Origin: an uncultured Spirochaetales bacterium
GTDB lineage: Bacteria; Spirochaetota; Spirochaetia; Sphaerochaetales; Sphaerochaetaceae
DNA length: 42,948 nt
Direction: 5' to 3'
NCBI GenBank assembly: GCA_949285905.1
Contig: CASDZV010000037.1
Coordinates: forward strand, 1 to 42,948
Position numbers and translations under genes: made by a program. Positions 7,099 to 15,692 of the stretch are shown here, piece by piece. A model generated the notes under the pieces. It ran no database searches. It was given only the letters and a program-made list of their open reading frames with translations, and was not told the DNA's origin. Within the stretch, counting starts at the first letter, position 1; every line of letters begins with the position of its first letter.

Positions 7099-8433
7099 TC
7101 ACTCTTTCATGAAATGACGGATGCGCATGAGATAAACAATCACAGCTGCAACTGATGTGAGGAGAGCTGCAGAAGGCGTGACATACCATAGCCCTTCAAG
7201 GCCTTGGTTCATGAGAAGCATCATCATCAATACTGGGAAAATGAGTGCACTGCAGAGTGACAGCAGCGTTGCTTCGCGGTTTTTCCCGATTGCGGATGAG
7301 AATGACTGGCCTGAATAGCTGATCCAGCGCACGAGGTAGGTAAGTGCCATGATTCTTATTGCATGTATTGCAAGCGGAATCTCGGAGTCATCGGCTTCAA
7401 GGAACAGGGAGAATACCTGTCCGGGGAAGATTTCGAGAATCAGGGTGAATACAAGGCACAGGATGGCTAGTGCCACAATGCAGCGCAGTGCAATCTGCCT
7501 GGAACGGTCCTTCCTTCCGGCTCCCCAGTTGTAACCGATAGCTGGCTGCAGAGAATCGAATATTCCATACATGCCTGGCACGATAATGCCATCAATGTTC
7601 ATGAACACACCGAATATCGAGACAGCCATGCCTCCGCCGAGTCTCAGCAGCAGTGTATTCATGAGTACTGATGAAATCCTGCCCGATGTGTTGTTCAGAA
7701 AACTCGGAAGTCCCTGCGTGAAGATTTCTCTGAGCGTGCTCCATGGAGATCTGAGCTTCACGAATCTGAGTGACATTCTTCCTCTGATGAACGGAATCAT
7801 ACAGATTATACATGCAATTGACATTCCAAGGCTCGTGCCGAGTGCTGCATATCCGATTCCAAGCTTGAATACACATAGAAAGAACAATTCGAATGCAAGG
7901 CACATCACTGCCATGACGATGTTCATGACCATTGAAAATCGTACTCTTCCGCAGATTCTGAGATAGTTGTCAAAGACGAATACAAGACATGTCAGCGGAA
8001 TGAATATTGTATATGTGCCCAGATAGCTGATTGCCTCATCCATCAATGCAGTATCCGCTCCCATGAGACGGAAGATGAGAGGACCTGCAGCTGTGAGAGC
8101 TACAGCTGTAAGCGTACTTAGCACGGATGATGAGATGACTGCCGCTGTAAACATTCTATCCGCTTCCTCTTTCTTCCCCTCGCCAAGACGGAGAGAGATT
8201 CCGATGGAGGAACCTACAGCAATCATATCCGCAACGGCATAGGCGATAAGAAGCAGCGGATTAGCAAGATTGCCACCTGCAAACGCAGTCTGCCCTAGAA
8301 AGCGTCCTATGAGTAGCATCTCGACTGAGAAATATATATTGGAGGCAATCATCCCAATCGCACCTGGAATGGCCGCGCGGTAGAATAACCTTGATGTTGA
8401 TGTACCTAAAAAGAATTTATGTTCTGCTGTCAT
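7099..8433 (-). CDS. MATE family multidrug/Na+ efflux transporter
   Basis: A 444-residue integral membrane protein with about twelve hydrophobic segments. The opening LGTSTSRLFYRAAIPGAIGM is followed by the MATE-typical LLIGRFLGQTAFAGGNLANP and, in the second half, IFGVFMNIDGIIVPGMYG and GYNWGAGRKDRS. Both halves of the two-fold repeat are complete. It exports cationic compounds using a cation gradient. It is transcribed divergently from the MerR regulator at 8493. The shared 59-bp gap has a MerR-style operator, so induction by the exported drug is likely. The start at 8433 has no obvious SD and lies only a few bases after the inferred -10, so the mRNA may be leaderless. Confidence 0.92.
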   Translation of the reverse strand: MTAEHKFFLGTSTSRLFYRAAIPGAIGMIASNIYFSVEMLLIGRFLGQTAFAGGNLANPLLLIAYAVADMIAVGSSIGISLRLGEGKKEEADRMFTAAVISSSVLSTLTAVALTAAGPLIFRLMGADTALMDEAISYLGTYTIFIPLTCLVFVFDNYLRICGRVRFSMVMNIVMAVMCLAFELFFLCVFKLGIGYAALGTSLGMSIACIICMIPFIRGRMSLRFVKLRSPWSTLREIFTQGLPSFLNNTSGRISSVLMNTLLLRLGGGMAVSIFGVFMNIDGIIVPGMYGIFDSLQPAIGYNWGAGRKDRSRQIALRCIVALAILCLVFTLILEIFPGQVFSLFLEADDSEIPLAIHAIRIMALTYLVRWISYSGQSFSSAIGKNREATLLSLCSALIFPVLMMMLLMNQGLEGLWYVTPSAALLTSVAAVIVYLMRIRHFMKE

Positions 8434-8448
8434 GATTCAATATTGAAA

Positions 8449-8470
8449 ACTATTGAGTATACTCCATAGT
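8449..8470. promoter_or_regulatory. MerR-type operator between MATE and merR genes
   Basis: A 22-bp near-perfect dyad centred on GAGTATACTC has outer arms ACTAT/ATAGT. On the minus strand it sits immediately after a TTGACT -35 (8473-8468), and a TTCAAT/TTTCAA -10 follows 19-20 bp later. This is the over-long spacer that MerR regulators act on. On the plus strand TTGAGT (8453-8458) and TACAAT (8478-8483) are also 19 bp apart. The site therefore probably controls both the exporter and the regulator itself. Confidence 0.7.
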
Positions 8471-8492
8471 CAAGTGCTACAATAAACACAGT

Positions 8493-9320
8493 ATGAAGAT
8501 CTCGGATTCGATATACTATACCCCTCATCAGGTTGCTTCATTCTTTTCTATCAGCAAGGATACTTTGCTCTATTACGACAGAATCGGGCTGTTTTCTCCT
8601 GCAATGCGCAAGGAGAACGGGTACCGTTGCTATTCAGCTGCACAGCTTAATGAGCTGGATACTATACTTACGCTGAAGGATCTGGGTATACCGCTTGCTG
8701 CTATAAAGGAGGCTGTCGACCATCTCAGCACCCCGTCTTTTCTTAATCTTCTTGAGAATGAAGAGCGGAGTATCCGGCAGAGAATCGAGGAATGCAATGT
8801 TCTTCTGGATATCGTCAGCGCAATAAAATCCTCGATAAATGAAGCCTGTGAAGCTGAGAAGGGGAAATTGTATCGGTCATTTTTCAAGGCAAAGCCGATT
8901 GTGAAAGTTCCTATCAGTACTGCAGGAGCTGCGACGACAGATGACGAATGGCAGGAGGCATACAGCGAACTGATGGCCATATCTGATTGTAAATCGATTA
9001 TCAGCATTGGCAGTGTTGTCCGCCTTAATGAGGCGAGACGTTTCTCGGGTAGCATCTGCCGTGAGGTATATGCTGTATGTGCAGGTGCCCTGAAGGACAG
9101 CATCCCAGAGGGAGTGTATGCGTACATGTATTTCTCTGGATCTCTGGATAATCTTTCGTCTTTCTATAAGCGTTTCTTCATTGCATTGGACGAATCCGGC
9201 CTGAAGCCCTCAGGGGATATATACGAGGAACTCTCCATATCGACGATAACAACAAGAGATGAGAATGAGCATGTCACGAAGCTGATGGTGCGTTTAAGCA
9301 CACCGGCCTTGGAGAATTAA
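8493..9320 (+). CDS. MerR family transcriptional regulator with effector-binding C-terminus
   Basis: A 275-residue protein. The N-terminal winged HTH reads YYTPHQVASFFSISKDTLLYYDRIGLFSP and RKENGYRCYSAAQL in pieces typical of MerR, followed by the dimerisation coiled coil (about residues 80-115). The C-terminal half (about 150-270) resembles a GyrI-like small-molecule-binding domain, as in BmrR-type regulators. It has no Cys cluster, so metal sensing is unlikely. It is divergent from the MATE gene with a dyad operator between, so it most likely senses a drug exported by MATE. A TACAAT -10 lies 9 nt before the ATG and there is no SD, suggesting a leaderless transcript. Confidence 0.88.
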   Translation: MKISDSIYYTPHQVASFFSISKDTLLYYDRIGLFSPAMRKENGYRCYSAAQLNELDTILTLKDLGIPLAAIKEAVDHLSTPSFLNLLENEERSIRQRIEECNVLLDIVSAIKSSINEACEAEKGKLYRSFFKAKPIVKVPISTAGAATTDDEWQEAYSELMAISDCKSIISIGSVVRLNEARRFSGSICREVYAVCAGALKDSIPEGVYAYMYFSGSLDNLSSFYKRFFIALDESGLKPSGDIYEELSISTITTRDENEHVTKLMVRLSTPALEN

Positions 9321-9434
9321 TCCAGCAGTGAGCATTTTTTTGCTGAAGCAGGTTTCCCTAGACTATGTTGAAATGCGTTTTCTGGGGATCAGTTTCATTT
9401 TCCATTACCATCATTTTGCTGTTAGAATTTCCTT

Positions 9435-10313
9435 ATGTACGAACTCAGGGAAGCGAAAGGAAACAGCTATTACATTGAGAGCCCTGCAAAGATAGGGCTT
9501 GTGAGGATAAATGAGAGCGAAGTCTGTCTTATAGACAGCGGAAGCGATAAGGATGCGGGACGCAAAGCCAGACAGATACTTGAGGCTAATGGCTGGAAAC
9601 TCAATGCGGTTTTCAATACTCATTCCAATGCGGATCACATTGGAGGCAACAGCTATCTCCAGAAGCAGACAGGGTGCTGTGTCTATGCTCCTGGAATCGA
9701 ATGCAGCTTTACACGCCATCCAGTGCTTGAACCATCATTTTTGTATGGAGGGTATCCATTCAGTGATCTGAGACACAAGTTTCTTATGGCTCAGGAAAGT
9801 GATGCAGAGTATCTTGAAGATGATGTTCTGCCAGAAGGAATGTCCATTATCCCGCTTCCAGGACATTTTTTTGATATGGTCGGTTTCCGCACATCCGATG
9901 ATGTTGTGTATTTGGCGGATTGTCTTTCAAGCCGTGAGACACTGGATAAATACGGCATTACTTTCATTTATGATGTAGGGGCCTATCTGAAGACTCTTGA
10001 AATGATCAAGACAATCAATGCTTCAGTTTTTGTTCCTGCTCATGCTGCGGTAACTGATGATATCTCAGAGCTTGCGGAATATAACATTGCCAAAGTGAAT
10101 GAAACTGCAGAGCGCATACTTGCCATATGCCGGGAAGCGGTTTCTTCAGATAATGTGATACAGCGGATATTCCAGATTTATGGGCTCCGGATGAGTGCTG
10201 AACAGTATGTTCTCATAGGAAGTACTGTACGGTCTTATCTGTCATGGCTTAAGGATAATGGGCGGCTTGAAATTGTCATTGAGGATAGCATGCTTTTATG
10301 GAGAACTGTCTGA
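9435..10313 (+). CDS. metallo-beta-lactamase-fold hydrolase
   Basis: A 292-residue cytoplasmic protein. The MBL core is recognisable: VCLIDSGSDKDAG, the metal motif written THSNADHIGG (the usual HxHxDH with the second His replaced by Asn), LPGHFFDMVGF, YLADCLSS and VPAHAA near residue 205. The C-terminal 80 residues are helical and end in a winged-helix-like AEQYVLIGSTVRSYLSWLKDNG. This arrangement fits the glyoxalase II/ribonuclease-like class with an added C-terminal domain. The substrate is unknown. A TAGAAT hexamer lies 6 nt before the ATG and no SD is visible, so the message may be leaderless. The GHKL kinase gene follows 39 bp later and could be co-transcribed. Confidence 0.85.
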   Translation: MYELREAKGNSYYIESPAKIGLVRINESEVCLIDSGSDKDAGRKARQILEANGWKLNAVFNTHSNADHIGGNSYLQKQTGCCVYAPGIECSFTRHPVLEPSFLYGGYPFSDLRHKFLMAQESDAEYLEDDVLPEGMSIIPLPGHFFDMVGFRTSDDVVYLADCLSSRETLDKYGITFIYDVGAYLKTLEMIKTINASVFVPAHAAVTDDISELAEYNIAKVNETAERILAICREAVSSDNVIQRIFQIYGLRMSAEQYVLIGSTVRSYLSWLKDNGRLEIVIEDSMLLWRTV

Positions 10314-10352
10314 CCATAATGGGAGGATAGCGTTGTCGCGATGGAGTGATAG

Positions 10353-11618
10353 ATGATGGCTTCAAATGAATTGTTTTATGTTGAGAGAGTTGTATGCACT
10401 TCCATCACGCATGGCATGATACTTTCTGTCCTTGTCAGAAACGGCAAGCACAGCAGGAAAATAACCAATGCCTTCATGGTATTGCTTACACTGATTATTT
10501 CTGTGCTTGGCAGTATTATTGTGCTGACAGTGCCCTCTGTAGAGGTAAACACCAATCTGACTGCATATATGATGCTTGTTGTGATGGGTGTTATCTTCTG
10601 TTCAATCAGTACAGGATCCGCTCTGACTGAAAGACTTTTCGTATATATCATGTATGTCGCTGTATTCATGCTCACTGTAGGATATGCCAATCTGATAGTC
10701 TCTATTTTCTTTGAAGGAAACAGAGAGCAGAGGCAGCTTATGGTCCGCACTGTTTTATCAATCATTCTGTACATACTGCTTAAATTATTTCTTCGGGATA
10801 GTCTTTATAATCTGGTGGATGGACTCAGTATTCATGGTCTTGCGATTACGATGTTCTCCTGGCTGACAGGTCTGTGTGTGCTGGAATATTCAATTTTCTC
10901 ATTTTTTGCCGTTGATAACCTGCTCATGAACTTCGTTGTCCAGACGCTGCTTACTCTTATGATCATATCCATATTTGCTATTGCTTCCAGGATTGTTCAG
11001 CTCACTGAGCGAGAGCTGGAAGCTGAGAGAATTGAAGGGCGTCAACGTCTTCTTGAGAGTGAGCTTGAAGCTGAAAGAACCTTTGTGGATAAGGCAAAAG
11101 AGATCCGACATGACCAGAGGCACCATGACAGAATTGTGCTTGAGTATATAGATGAGGGGAACATAGAGGAAGCTCGACGTTACCTTGGTGCCCATGAAGA
11201 ATCAGTTGAAACTGACAGGCTCCAATCCTGGTGCAGCAATCAGCTGGTTGATGCCCAGCTACGCATTGCAGCTCGTTGTTGCGCATCTCGCGGCATAGTC
11301 TTCAGTGCAGATATCCGGTTATTTGAAAGTCTGGGAATGGAAGATATCGATTTCGTCTCTGTTATGGGTAATCTGCTTGAGAATGCTATACAGGCAACAG
11401 AAAGCTCTGAGTCCCCATCTGTCACTGTTTCTTCACGCATGCTAGGCGACAAACTCCTTCTTGAGATAAAGAATTCGGTTTCAGGGCATATTTCTCTTTC
11501 AGATGGAACCGGGCTTGGGAGTGTGAAACGAGTTCTTTCACATTATGATGGTCTCATTCAGCAGAACAGCGTTGATGGCTTTGTCATGTCGCGCATTATA
11601 ATACCAGTGAAAAGATAA
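10353..11618 (+). CDS. membrane sensor histidine kinase of the GHKL (AgrC/LytS-like) type, orphan
   Basis: A 421-residue protein. Roughly six hydrophobic segments fill residues 10-210, followed by a charged coiled coil (QLTERELEAERIEGRQRL). The dimerisation box is EIRHDQRHH, where the first His is the likely phospho-acceptor. The GHKL ATPase has the N box MGNLLENAIQAT and the G box DGTGLGSVKRV. This is the AgrC-like layout, in which the membrane part senses a peptide or small molecule. GGAG 8 nt before the ATG supports the start. No LytTR or other response regulator and no AgrB/AgrD-like gene is adjacent, so the partner must be encoded elsewhere. It converges on the PTS operon. Confidence 0.85.
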   Translation: MMASNELFYVERVVCTSITHGMILSVLVRNGKHSRKITNAFMVLLTLIISVLGSIIVLTVPSVEVNTNLTAYMMLVVMGVIFCSISTGSALTERLFVYIMYVAVFMLTVGYANLIVSIFFEGNREQRQLMVRTVLSIILYILLKLFLRDSLYNLVDGLSIHGLAITMFSWLTGLCVLEYSIFSFFAVDNLLMNFVVQTLLTLMIISIFAIASRIVQLTERELEAERIEGRQRLLESELEAERTFVDKAKEIRHDQRHHDRIVLEYIDEGNIEEARRYLGAHEESVETDRLQSWCSNQLVDAQLRIAARCCASRGIVFSADIRLFESLGMEDIDFVSVMGNLLENAIQATESSESPSVTVSSRMLGDKLLLEIKNSVSGHISLSDGTGLGSVKRVLSHYDGLIQQNSVDGFVMSRIIIPVKR

Positions 11619-11631
11619 CCATTAAAAGAAA

Positions 11632-11656
11632 ATGGGAGGCATTGAGCGCCTCCCAT
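11632..11656 (-). terminator. rho-independent terminator of the PTS operon
   Basis: Nine-base arms ATGGGAGGC/GCCTCCCAT enclose a 7-nt loop. Read on the minus strand the stem is followed by TTTTCTTTT, so it ends the crr-ptsI-ptsH-EIICB transcript. On the plus strand no T-run follows, so it does not obviously terminate the kinase gene. Confidence 0.85.
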
Positions 11657-11674
11657 CGACCCTATTCAATTACC

Positions 11675-13129
11675 TCATTTACAGAGCTTCTTGAACTCGT
11701 CTGCGACGAACTGTACCTTAGGTCCGATGATAACCTGGACAGAGTTCTTTGCAGGACGGAGAACGCCCTTTACACCAGCACTCTTGATCTTCTTCTCATC
11801 GACCTGCAGTCTGTCTTTCACTTCAAGGCGGAGACGTGTGATGCAGTTGTCAACTGATGCAATGTTCGCAGCGCCACCAACACCCTCAAGGATGATTGCC
11901 GCAACTGCTGCATAATCACTGTTGCCAAGTTCTACTGTAAGCTCAGCTTCCTGATCATCCTCTCTTCCCGGAGTCTTCAGATCGAACTTCTTGATTACGA
12001 AGTAGAAGACTACGAAATAGATTGCTGCAAATACAAGTCCGATTGGAATGATAAGCCATGGGTTGACAGCATTCGGAGCATTGAATGAGAGGAACCAGTC
12101 AACAAAACCTGCAGAGAAGTTGAATCCGGCTCTGACTGGAAGTACTGCACAGACAGCAACGGAGATAGCTGTAAGGATTGCATGTACAAGGTAAAGACCA
12201 GGTGCGAGGAACATGAACGAGAACTCGAACGGCTCTGTTACACCTGTGAAGAATGATGAAAGAGCTGCTGCAAGAAGAATACCAGCGACTGTTTTTCTGT
12301 TCTTTGTCTTTGCTGTGAAGTACATAGCAAGAGCTCCAGCCGGGAGACCGAACATCATGACAGGGAAGAATCCTGTCTGATAGATGCCAGTGATCTGGAA
12401 TGTGCCGTCCCAGAGCACTTTGTCCGGTGAACCCCAGAATCTTGCGATATCATTGATACCAGCAACATCAAACCAGAATACGCTGTTGAGAGCATGGTGC
12501 AGACCAACAGGAATGAGAAGCCTGTTGAAGAATGCATAGATTCCAGCACCTATAGGTCCAAGTCCAATCATCAGCTCGCCAAACGATACGAGCAGCGTGT
12601 AGATGAATGGCCAGAGGAACATCATCGGCAAGCTTATGATGAGCGTGATGAATGCTGTCATGATAGCGACTGAACGGCGTCCTGAGAAGAATCCGAGGAA
12701 CTCTGGTAGTTCTGTCTTGCAGAATCTGTTGTAGCAGAGTGCACCGATGATACCGGAAAGAATACCGATGAACTGGTTGTTTACCTTTGCGAAAGCTGCA
12801 ATATCAAGCCAGGAGATTCCTCCTACGATTGTAGGTGCAACCTTTCCGAGCAGCGTCTGGAAAACAAACCAGCTTACAATACCTGCCAGGCCTGCAGTTC
12901 CTTCCTGGTCTTTCGACATACCGACTGCGACACCGATAGCGAACAGTACCGACATGTTGTCGATAATAGAGCTTCCGGCAGAATAAAGTATGTTGGATAT
13001 TATGTTGCTGCCAGCGCCCCATCCGTTAGGATCAATCCAGTATCCGATACCTACCAGGATACCTGCGACGGGAAGACATGCTACAGGTAGCATGAGAGAC
13101 TTACCTAGTCTCTGGAGAAATTTCATCAT
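11675..13129 (-). CDS. PTS EIICB permease, glucose/N-acetylglucosamine family
   Basis: A 484-residue membrane permease. The EIIC domain covers about residues 1-385, with many hydrophobic segments and the hallmark GVTEPFEFSFMFLAP; an earlier NRLLIPVGLHHALNSVFWF segment is the conserved sugar-channel region. The C-terminal EIIB domain carries the phospho-cysteine in VDNCITRLRLEV and ends near VQFVADEFKKLCK. There is no EIIA domain in the chain; that is supplied by the separate crr-like gene at the head of the operon. It imports and phosphorylates a hexose of the glucose/GlcNAc/maltose group, and which sugar cannot be decided from sequence alone. It is the last gene of the operon, with GGAGG before the start. 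Confidence 0.92.
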   Translation of the reverse strand: MMKFLQRLGKSLMLPVACLPVAGILVGIGYWIDPNGWGAGSNIISNILYSAGSSIIDNMSVLFAIGVAVGMSKDQEGTAGLAGIVSWFVFQTLLGKVAPTIVGGISWLDIAAFAKVNNQFIGILSGIIGALCYNRFCKTELPEFLGFFSGRRSVAIMTAFITLIISLPMMFLWPFIYTLLVSFGELMIGLGPIGAGIYAFFNRLLIPVGLHHALNSVFWFDVAGINDIARFWGSPDKVLWDGTFQITGIYQTGFFPVMMFGLPAGALAMYFTAKTKNRKTVAGILLAAALSSFFTGVTEPFEFSFMFLAPGLYLVHAILTAISVAVCAVLPVRAGFNFSAGFVDWFLSFNAPNAVNPWLIIPIGLVFAAIYFVVFYFVIKKFDLKTPGREDDQEAELTVELGNSDYAAVAAIILEGVGGAANIASVDNCITRLRLEVKDRLQVDEKKIKSAGVKGVLRPAKNSVQVIIGPKVQFVADEFKKLCK

Positions 13130-13182
13130 AGGAATGACCTCCTAATTGTTTTTAGAAGTACATGGTACTTCGTGTTCCCTTG

Positions 13183-13446
13183 TTAGAAATTATCTTTGAA
13201 GAACTGCTCAATCTGTGGAGCAACTGTATCTTCATCTTCACCTTCAACGGTTACTGTAACAACATCTCCTTGCTTTACAGCCATCTTCATGACAGCCATC
13301 AGACGCTTGGCATCCGCGCTCTTGTCCTTTGCCTTCACAGCAATCGTGACATTGCTTTTGACTGCAGCAATCTGTTTTACGAGCATTCCTGCCGGGCGTG
13401 CATGGATTCCCAGTTCATCCTTTACGGTGTAATCGAATGTTTTCAT
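13183..13446 (-). CDS. ptsH: phosphocarrier protein HPr
   Basis: An 87-residue protein of normal HPr length. GIHARPAG holds the active-site His15 and the conserved Arg17, which take phosphate from enzyme I and pass it to EIIA. The region around the regulatory serine of Gram-positive HPr (KSIMGVM in B. subtilis) reads KRLMAVM, with Arg48 at the aligned place. Regulation by an HPr kinase at this site is therefore unlikely. It lies between ptsI (1-nt gap) and the EIICB gene in the same transcript, with GAGG upstream. Function in phosphotransfer should be intact. Confidence 0.95.
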   Translation of the reverse strand: MKTFDYTVKDELGIHARPAGMLVKQIAAVKSNVTIAVKAKDKSADAKRLMAVMKMAVKQGDVVTVTVEGEDEDTVAPQIEQFFKDNF

Positions 13447-13447
13447 A

Positions 13448-15061
13448 TCAAACCTCGCTGTTAATTACATTCTTTCTAAGTTCCAGAACTCTCGAAGGGG
13501 CAACAGATAGTTCGTCATAGCCCATCTTCAGGAATTCATCAGTAAGTGACAGGTCTCCTGCGAGCTCTCCGCAGATGCCAGCCCAGATTCCTGCTTTATG
13601 CGCATTTGCGGCAATCATTTCCAGAAGCCTCATTATTGCTGGATGATGTGCATCATAGAATGCATCAAGCTTTTCGTTCTGCCTGTCTATTGCCAGTGTG
13701 TACTGTGTCAGGTCATTGGTTCCGACACTGAAGAAATCAACTTCTGGAGCAAGCAGGTCGCTGATAACCGCCGCAGCTGGAGTCTCGATCATGATACCAA
13801 GTTCTACAGCTCCGGTTTGTTTTCCCTCGCTATGGAGTTCTTCTTCAATTCCTCTGCAGAATGCTTTGATTTCCTGTACTTCCTTGACGGAGATGATCAT
13901 CGGGAACATGATGGCGGCATTGCCATATGCGCTTGCTCTATATATAGCTCTCAGCTGTGTGCGGAAAATCTCCCTCTCAGTAAGACAGATCCTGATTCCC
14001 CTATATCCCAGAGCAGGATTCTCCTCAGGAGCAAGGCCGAAGTAGTCGACTTTCTTGTCAGCACCTATATCCAGTGTTCTGATGACTACCTTCTTCCCGT
14101 TCATTGCTTCAAGCACTTCCCTGTAAGCCCCGAAAAGCTCGTCTTCAGTTGGAAAGCTGTCGCGTCCGAGATAGAGGAACTCACTCCTCAGAAGACCAAT
14201 GCCCTCAGCATCTCCGTCAATGACATATTTGATATCCGAAGGACTGCCTATATTGGCAAAGAGCTTCACCTTGCGCCCTGATTTTGTGATGCTTTCCTTT
14301 CCCCTGTATGTTTCAAGGCCAGCTTTGTATTCTCCGGCTTTCTTCTGCTTCTCAAGCATTGTCGCCATTGTATTGTCATCGGGATCGATGTAATAGCTGC
14401 CTGCAAAGCCATCGACTATCATCGTTCGTCCATTGAGTGTCGGATCGATGTCGATATCAGTGAGTACAAGGGATGGAATATTCATCACACGTGCAAGTAT
14501 TGCAGTATGGGAATTAGAAGATCCCTGTCTCGTCACGAATGCGAGTATCTTGTCTTTATCAAGCGATACAGTCTCACTCGGAGTCAGATCTTCTGCAACG
14601 ATAATTCCTGGCTCATCCATGCGGAATCCCTGATCAGCTCCTGTGAGTATCCGTACAAGCCTGTCAGATATATCCCGTATATCAGTAGCTCTTGCTTTCA
14701 TGTAATCATCATCGAGAGAAGCGAAGACGCTGGCCTGGGCATCGCCGATTTCATGCACAGAGAATGCGGCATCGCTGCCGGATTTTATCATAGCTTCAAT
14801 GCCTTCGATATAATCCAGGTCCTCAAGCAGCAGTGATTGCACTTCTATGATGGCAGCCTGCTCCTCTCCGATTTCTGCAGCTGTCTTCTCATATAGCGCC
14901 GACAGCTCCTCAGTGGCTTTTTCCTTTGCTCTCTGGAAACGTTCCAGCTCTTTAGCTATATCTGAACACTTCCTGTCACTGACAGCCTGATTCTTTGTAT
15001 GAACATAAATCCGGCCAATTGCAACGCCCTGATAAACCGGACGTCCTCTTCCTGTAATCAT
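13448..15061 (-). CDS. ptsI: PTS enzyme I (phosphoenolpyruvate-protein phosphotransferase)
   Basis: A 537-residue protein, slightly shorter than the usual 570. In order it shows the N-terminal swivel domain GVAIGRIYVH, the phospho-histidine loop GSSNSHTAILAR (about residue 187), and the PEP-binding TIM barrel with EGIGLLRSEFLYLGR, RTLDIGADK, LGYRGIRI, MIETPAA, VGTNDLTQYTLAIDR and WAGICGELAGD. It autophosphorylates from PEP in the cytoplasm and donates to HPr. It lies 5 nt downstream of the EIIA gene and 1 nt upstream of ptsH, clearly one operon. The short C-terminus (ends LRKNVINSEV) is normal for some clostridial and spirochaetal enzymes. Confidence 0.95.
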   Translation of the reverse strand: MITGRGRPVYQGVAIGRIYVHTKNQAVSDRKCSDIAKELERFQRAKEKATEELSALYEKTAAEIGEEQAAIIEVQSLLLEDLDYIEGIEAMIKSGSDAAFSVHEIGDAQASVFASLDDDYMKARATDIRDISDRLVRILTGADQGFRMDEPGIIVAEDLTPSETVSLDKDKILAFVTRQGSSNSHTAILARVMNIPSLVLTDIDIDPTLNGRTMIVDGFAGSYYIDPDDNTMATMLEKQKKAGEYKAGLETYRGKESITKSGRKVKLFANIGSPSDIKYVIDGDAEGIGLLRSEFLYLGRDSFPTEDELFGAYREVLEAMNGKKVVIRTLDIGADKKVDYFGLAPEENPALGYRGIRICLTEREIFRTQLRAIYRASAYGNAAIMFPMIISVKEVQEIKAFCRGIEEELHSEGKQTGAVELGIMIETPAAAVISDLLAPEVDFFSVGTNDLTQYTLAIDRQNEKLDAFYDAHHPAIMRLLEMIAANAHKAGIWAGICGELAGDLSLTDEFLKMGYDELSVAPSRVLELRKNVINSEV

Positions 15062-15066
15062 TTCTT

Positions 15067-15564
15067 TTATGCCTTCTTGAGTTTAAGGATCAAATCACCG
15101 CACGCGACGGTTTTCCCGGTCTCCGGAGTGATATCTTCATATGAATCGCTGTTGCAGATCACCATAGGAATGACCGTATTGAAGCCTTCATCTGCAATTG
15201 CCTGCCGCTCGAATTCTATGAGCTTGTCACCTTTCTTTACCTTGTCCCCTGTATTCATGAATGTCCTGAAGTGCTTTCCTTTCAGGGAAACAGTTTCCAG
15301 ACCTATGTGGATAAGTATCTCGGCTCCTTTGTCGGAGATGATGTTTACAGCATGCCCTGTATCGAACATCAGATCGATTGTCCCATCACATGGACTGAAG
15401 ACTGCATCTCCGGATGGGATTATTGCTATTCCCTGTCCGAGAATCCCTTCAGAGAATGTCGGATCCGGAACTTCTGATAGATTTATTGTCTTTCCATCTA
15501 CAGGTGAAACGAGAACGTCGGATGAATTGTCAGACTCTTTGAATAATTTGCTGAAAATCCCCAT
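15067..15564 (-). CDS. crr: PTS EIIA component, glucose type
   Basis: A 165-residue soluble EIIA-Glc. The beta-sandwich motifs SPVDGKTINL, GIAIIPSGDAVFSPCDG, HAVNI (His71) and ILIHIGLETVSLKG (phospho-His86) are all present, followed by GDKVKKGDKLIEF. It accepts phosphate from HPr and hands it to the Cys of the EIIB domain encoded at the end of this operon. It is the first gene of the four-gene unit. An AAGGGG element precedes the ATG by about 10 nt, and a TAAAAT -10-like hexamer lies further upstream. Whether it also regulates other uptake systems, as in enteric bacteria, is not shown here. Confidence 0.93.
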   Translation of the reverse strand: MGIFSKLFKESDNSSDVLVSPVDGKTINLSEVPDPTFSEGILGQGIAIIPSGDAVFSPCDGTIDLMFDTGHAVNIISDKGAEILIHIGLETVSLKGKHFRTFMNTGDKVKKGDKLIEFERQAIADEGFNTVIPMVICNSDSYEDITPETGKTVACGDLILKLKKA

Positions 15565-15692
15565 TTTTTAAGTACCCCTTTTTTCCGCAGAGCTGTTTTC
15601 TGATATTTTATCATGCATGCGCTGTATAAGAAAGGAAAATGTTTTTACTCCGTGGCAGCAGAGATTTCTGTGCAATTGCTTTTTGATGGAAT
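15565..15692. promoter_or_regulatory. divergent control region, PTS operon / HAD gene
   Basis: This 128-bp gap separates two divergent units. On the minus strand TAAAAT and AAGGGG precede the crr ATG. No clear -35, RAT-type antiterminator hairpin or catabolite operator could be recognised by eye. Confidence 0.4.

Noticed and set aside
13598..14281. 227-codon ORF on the plus strand
   Set aside because: It is an antisense shadow of ptsI, whose motifs are all on the minus strand.
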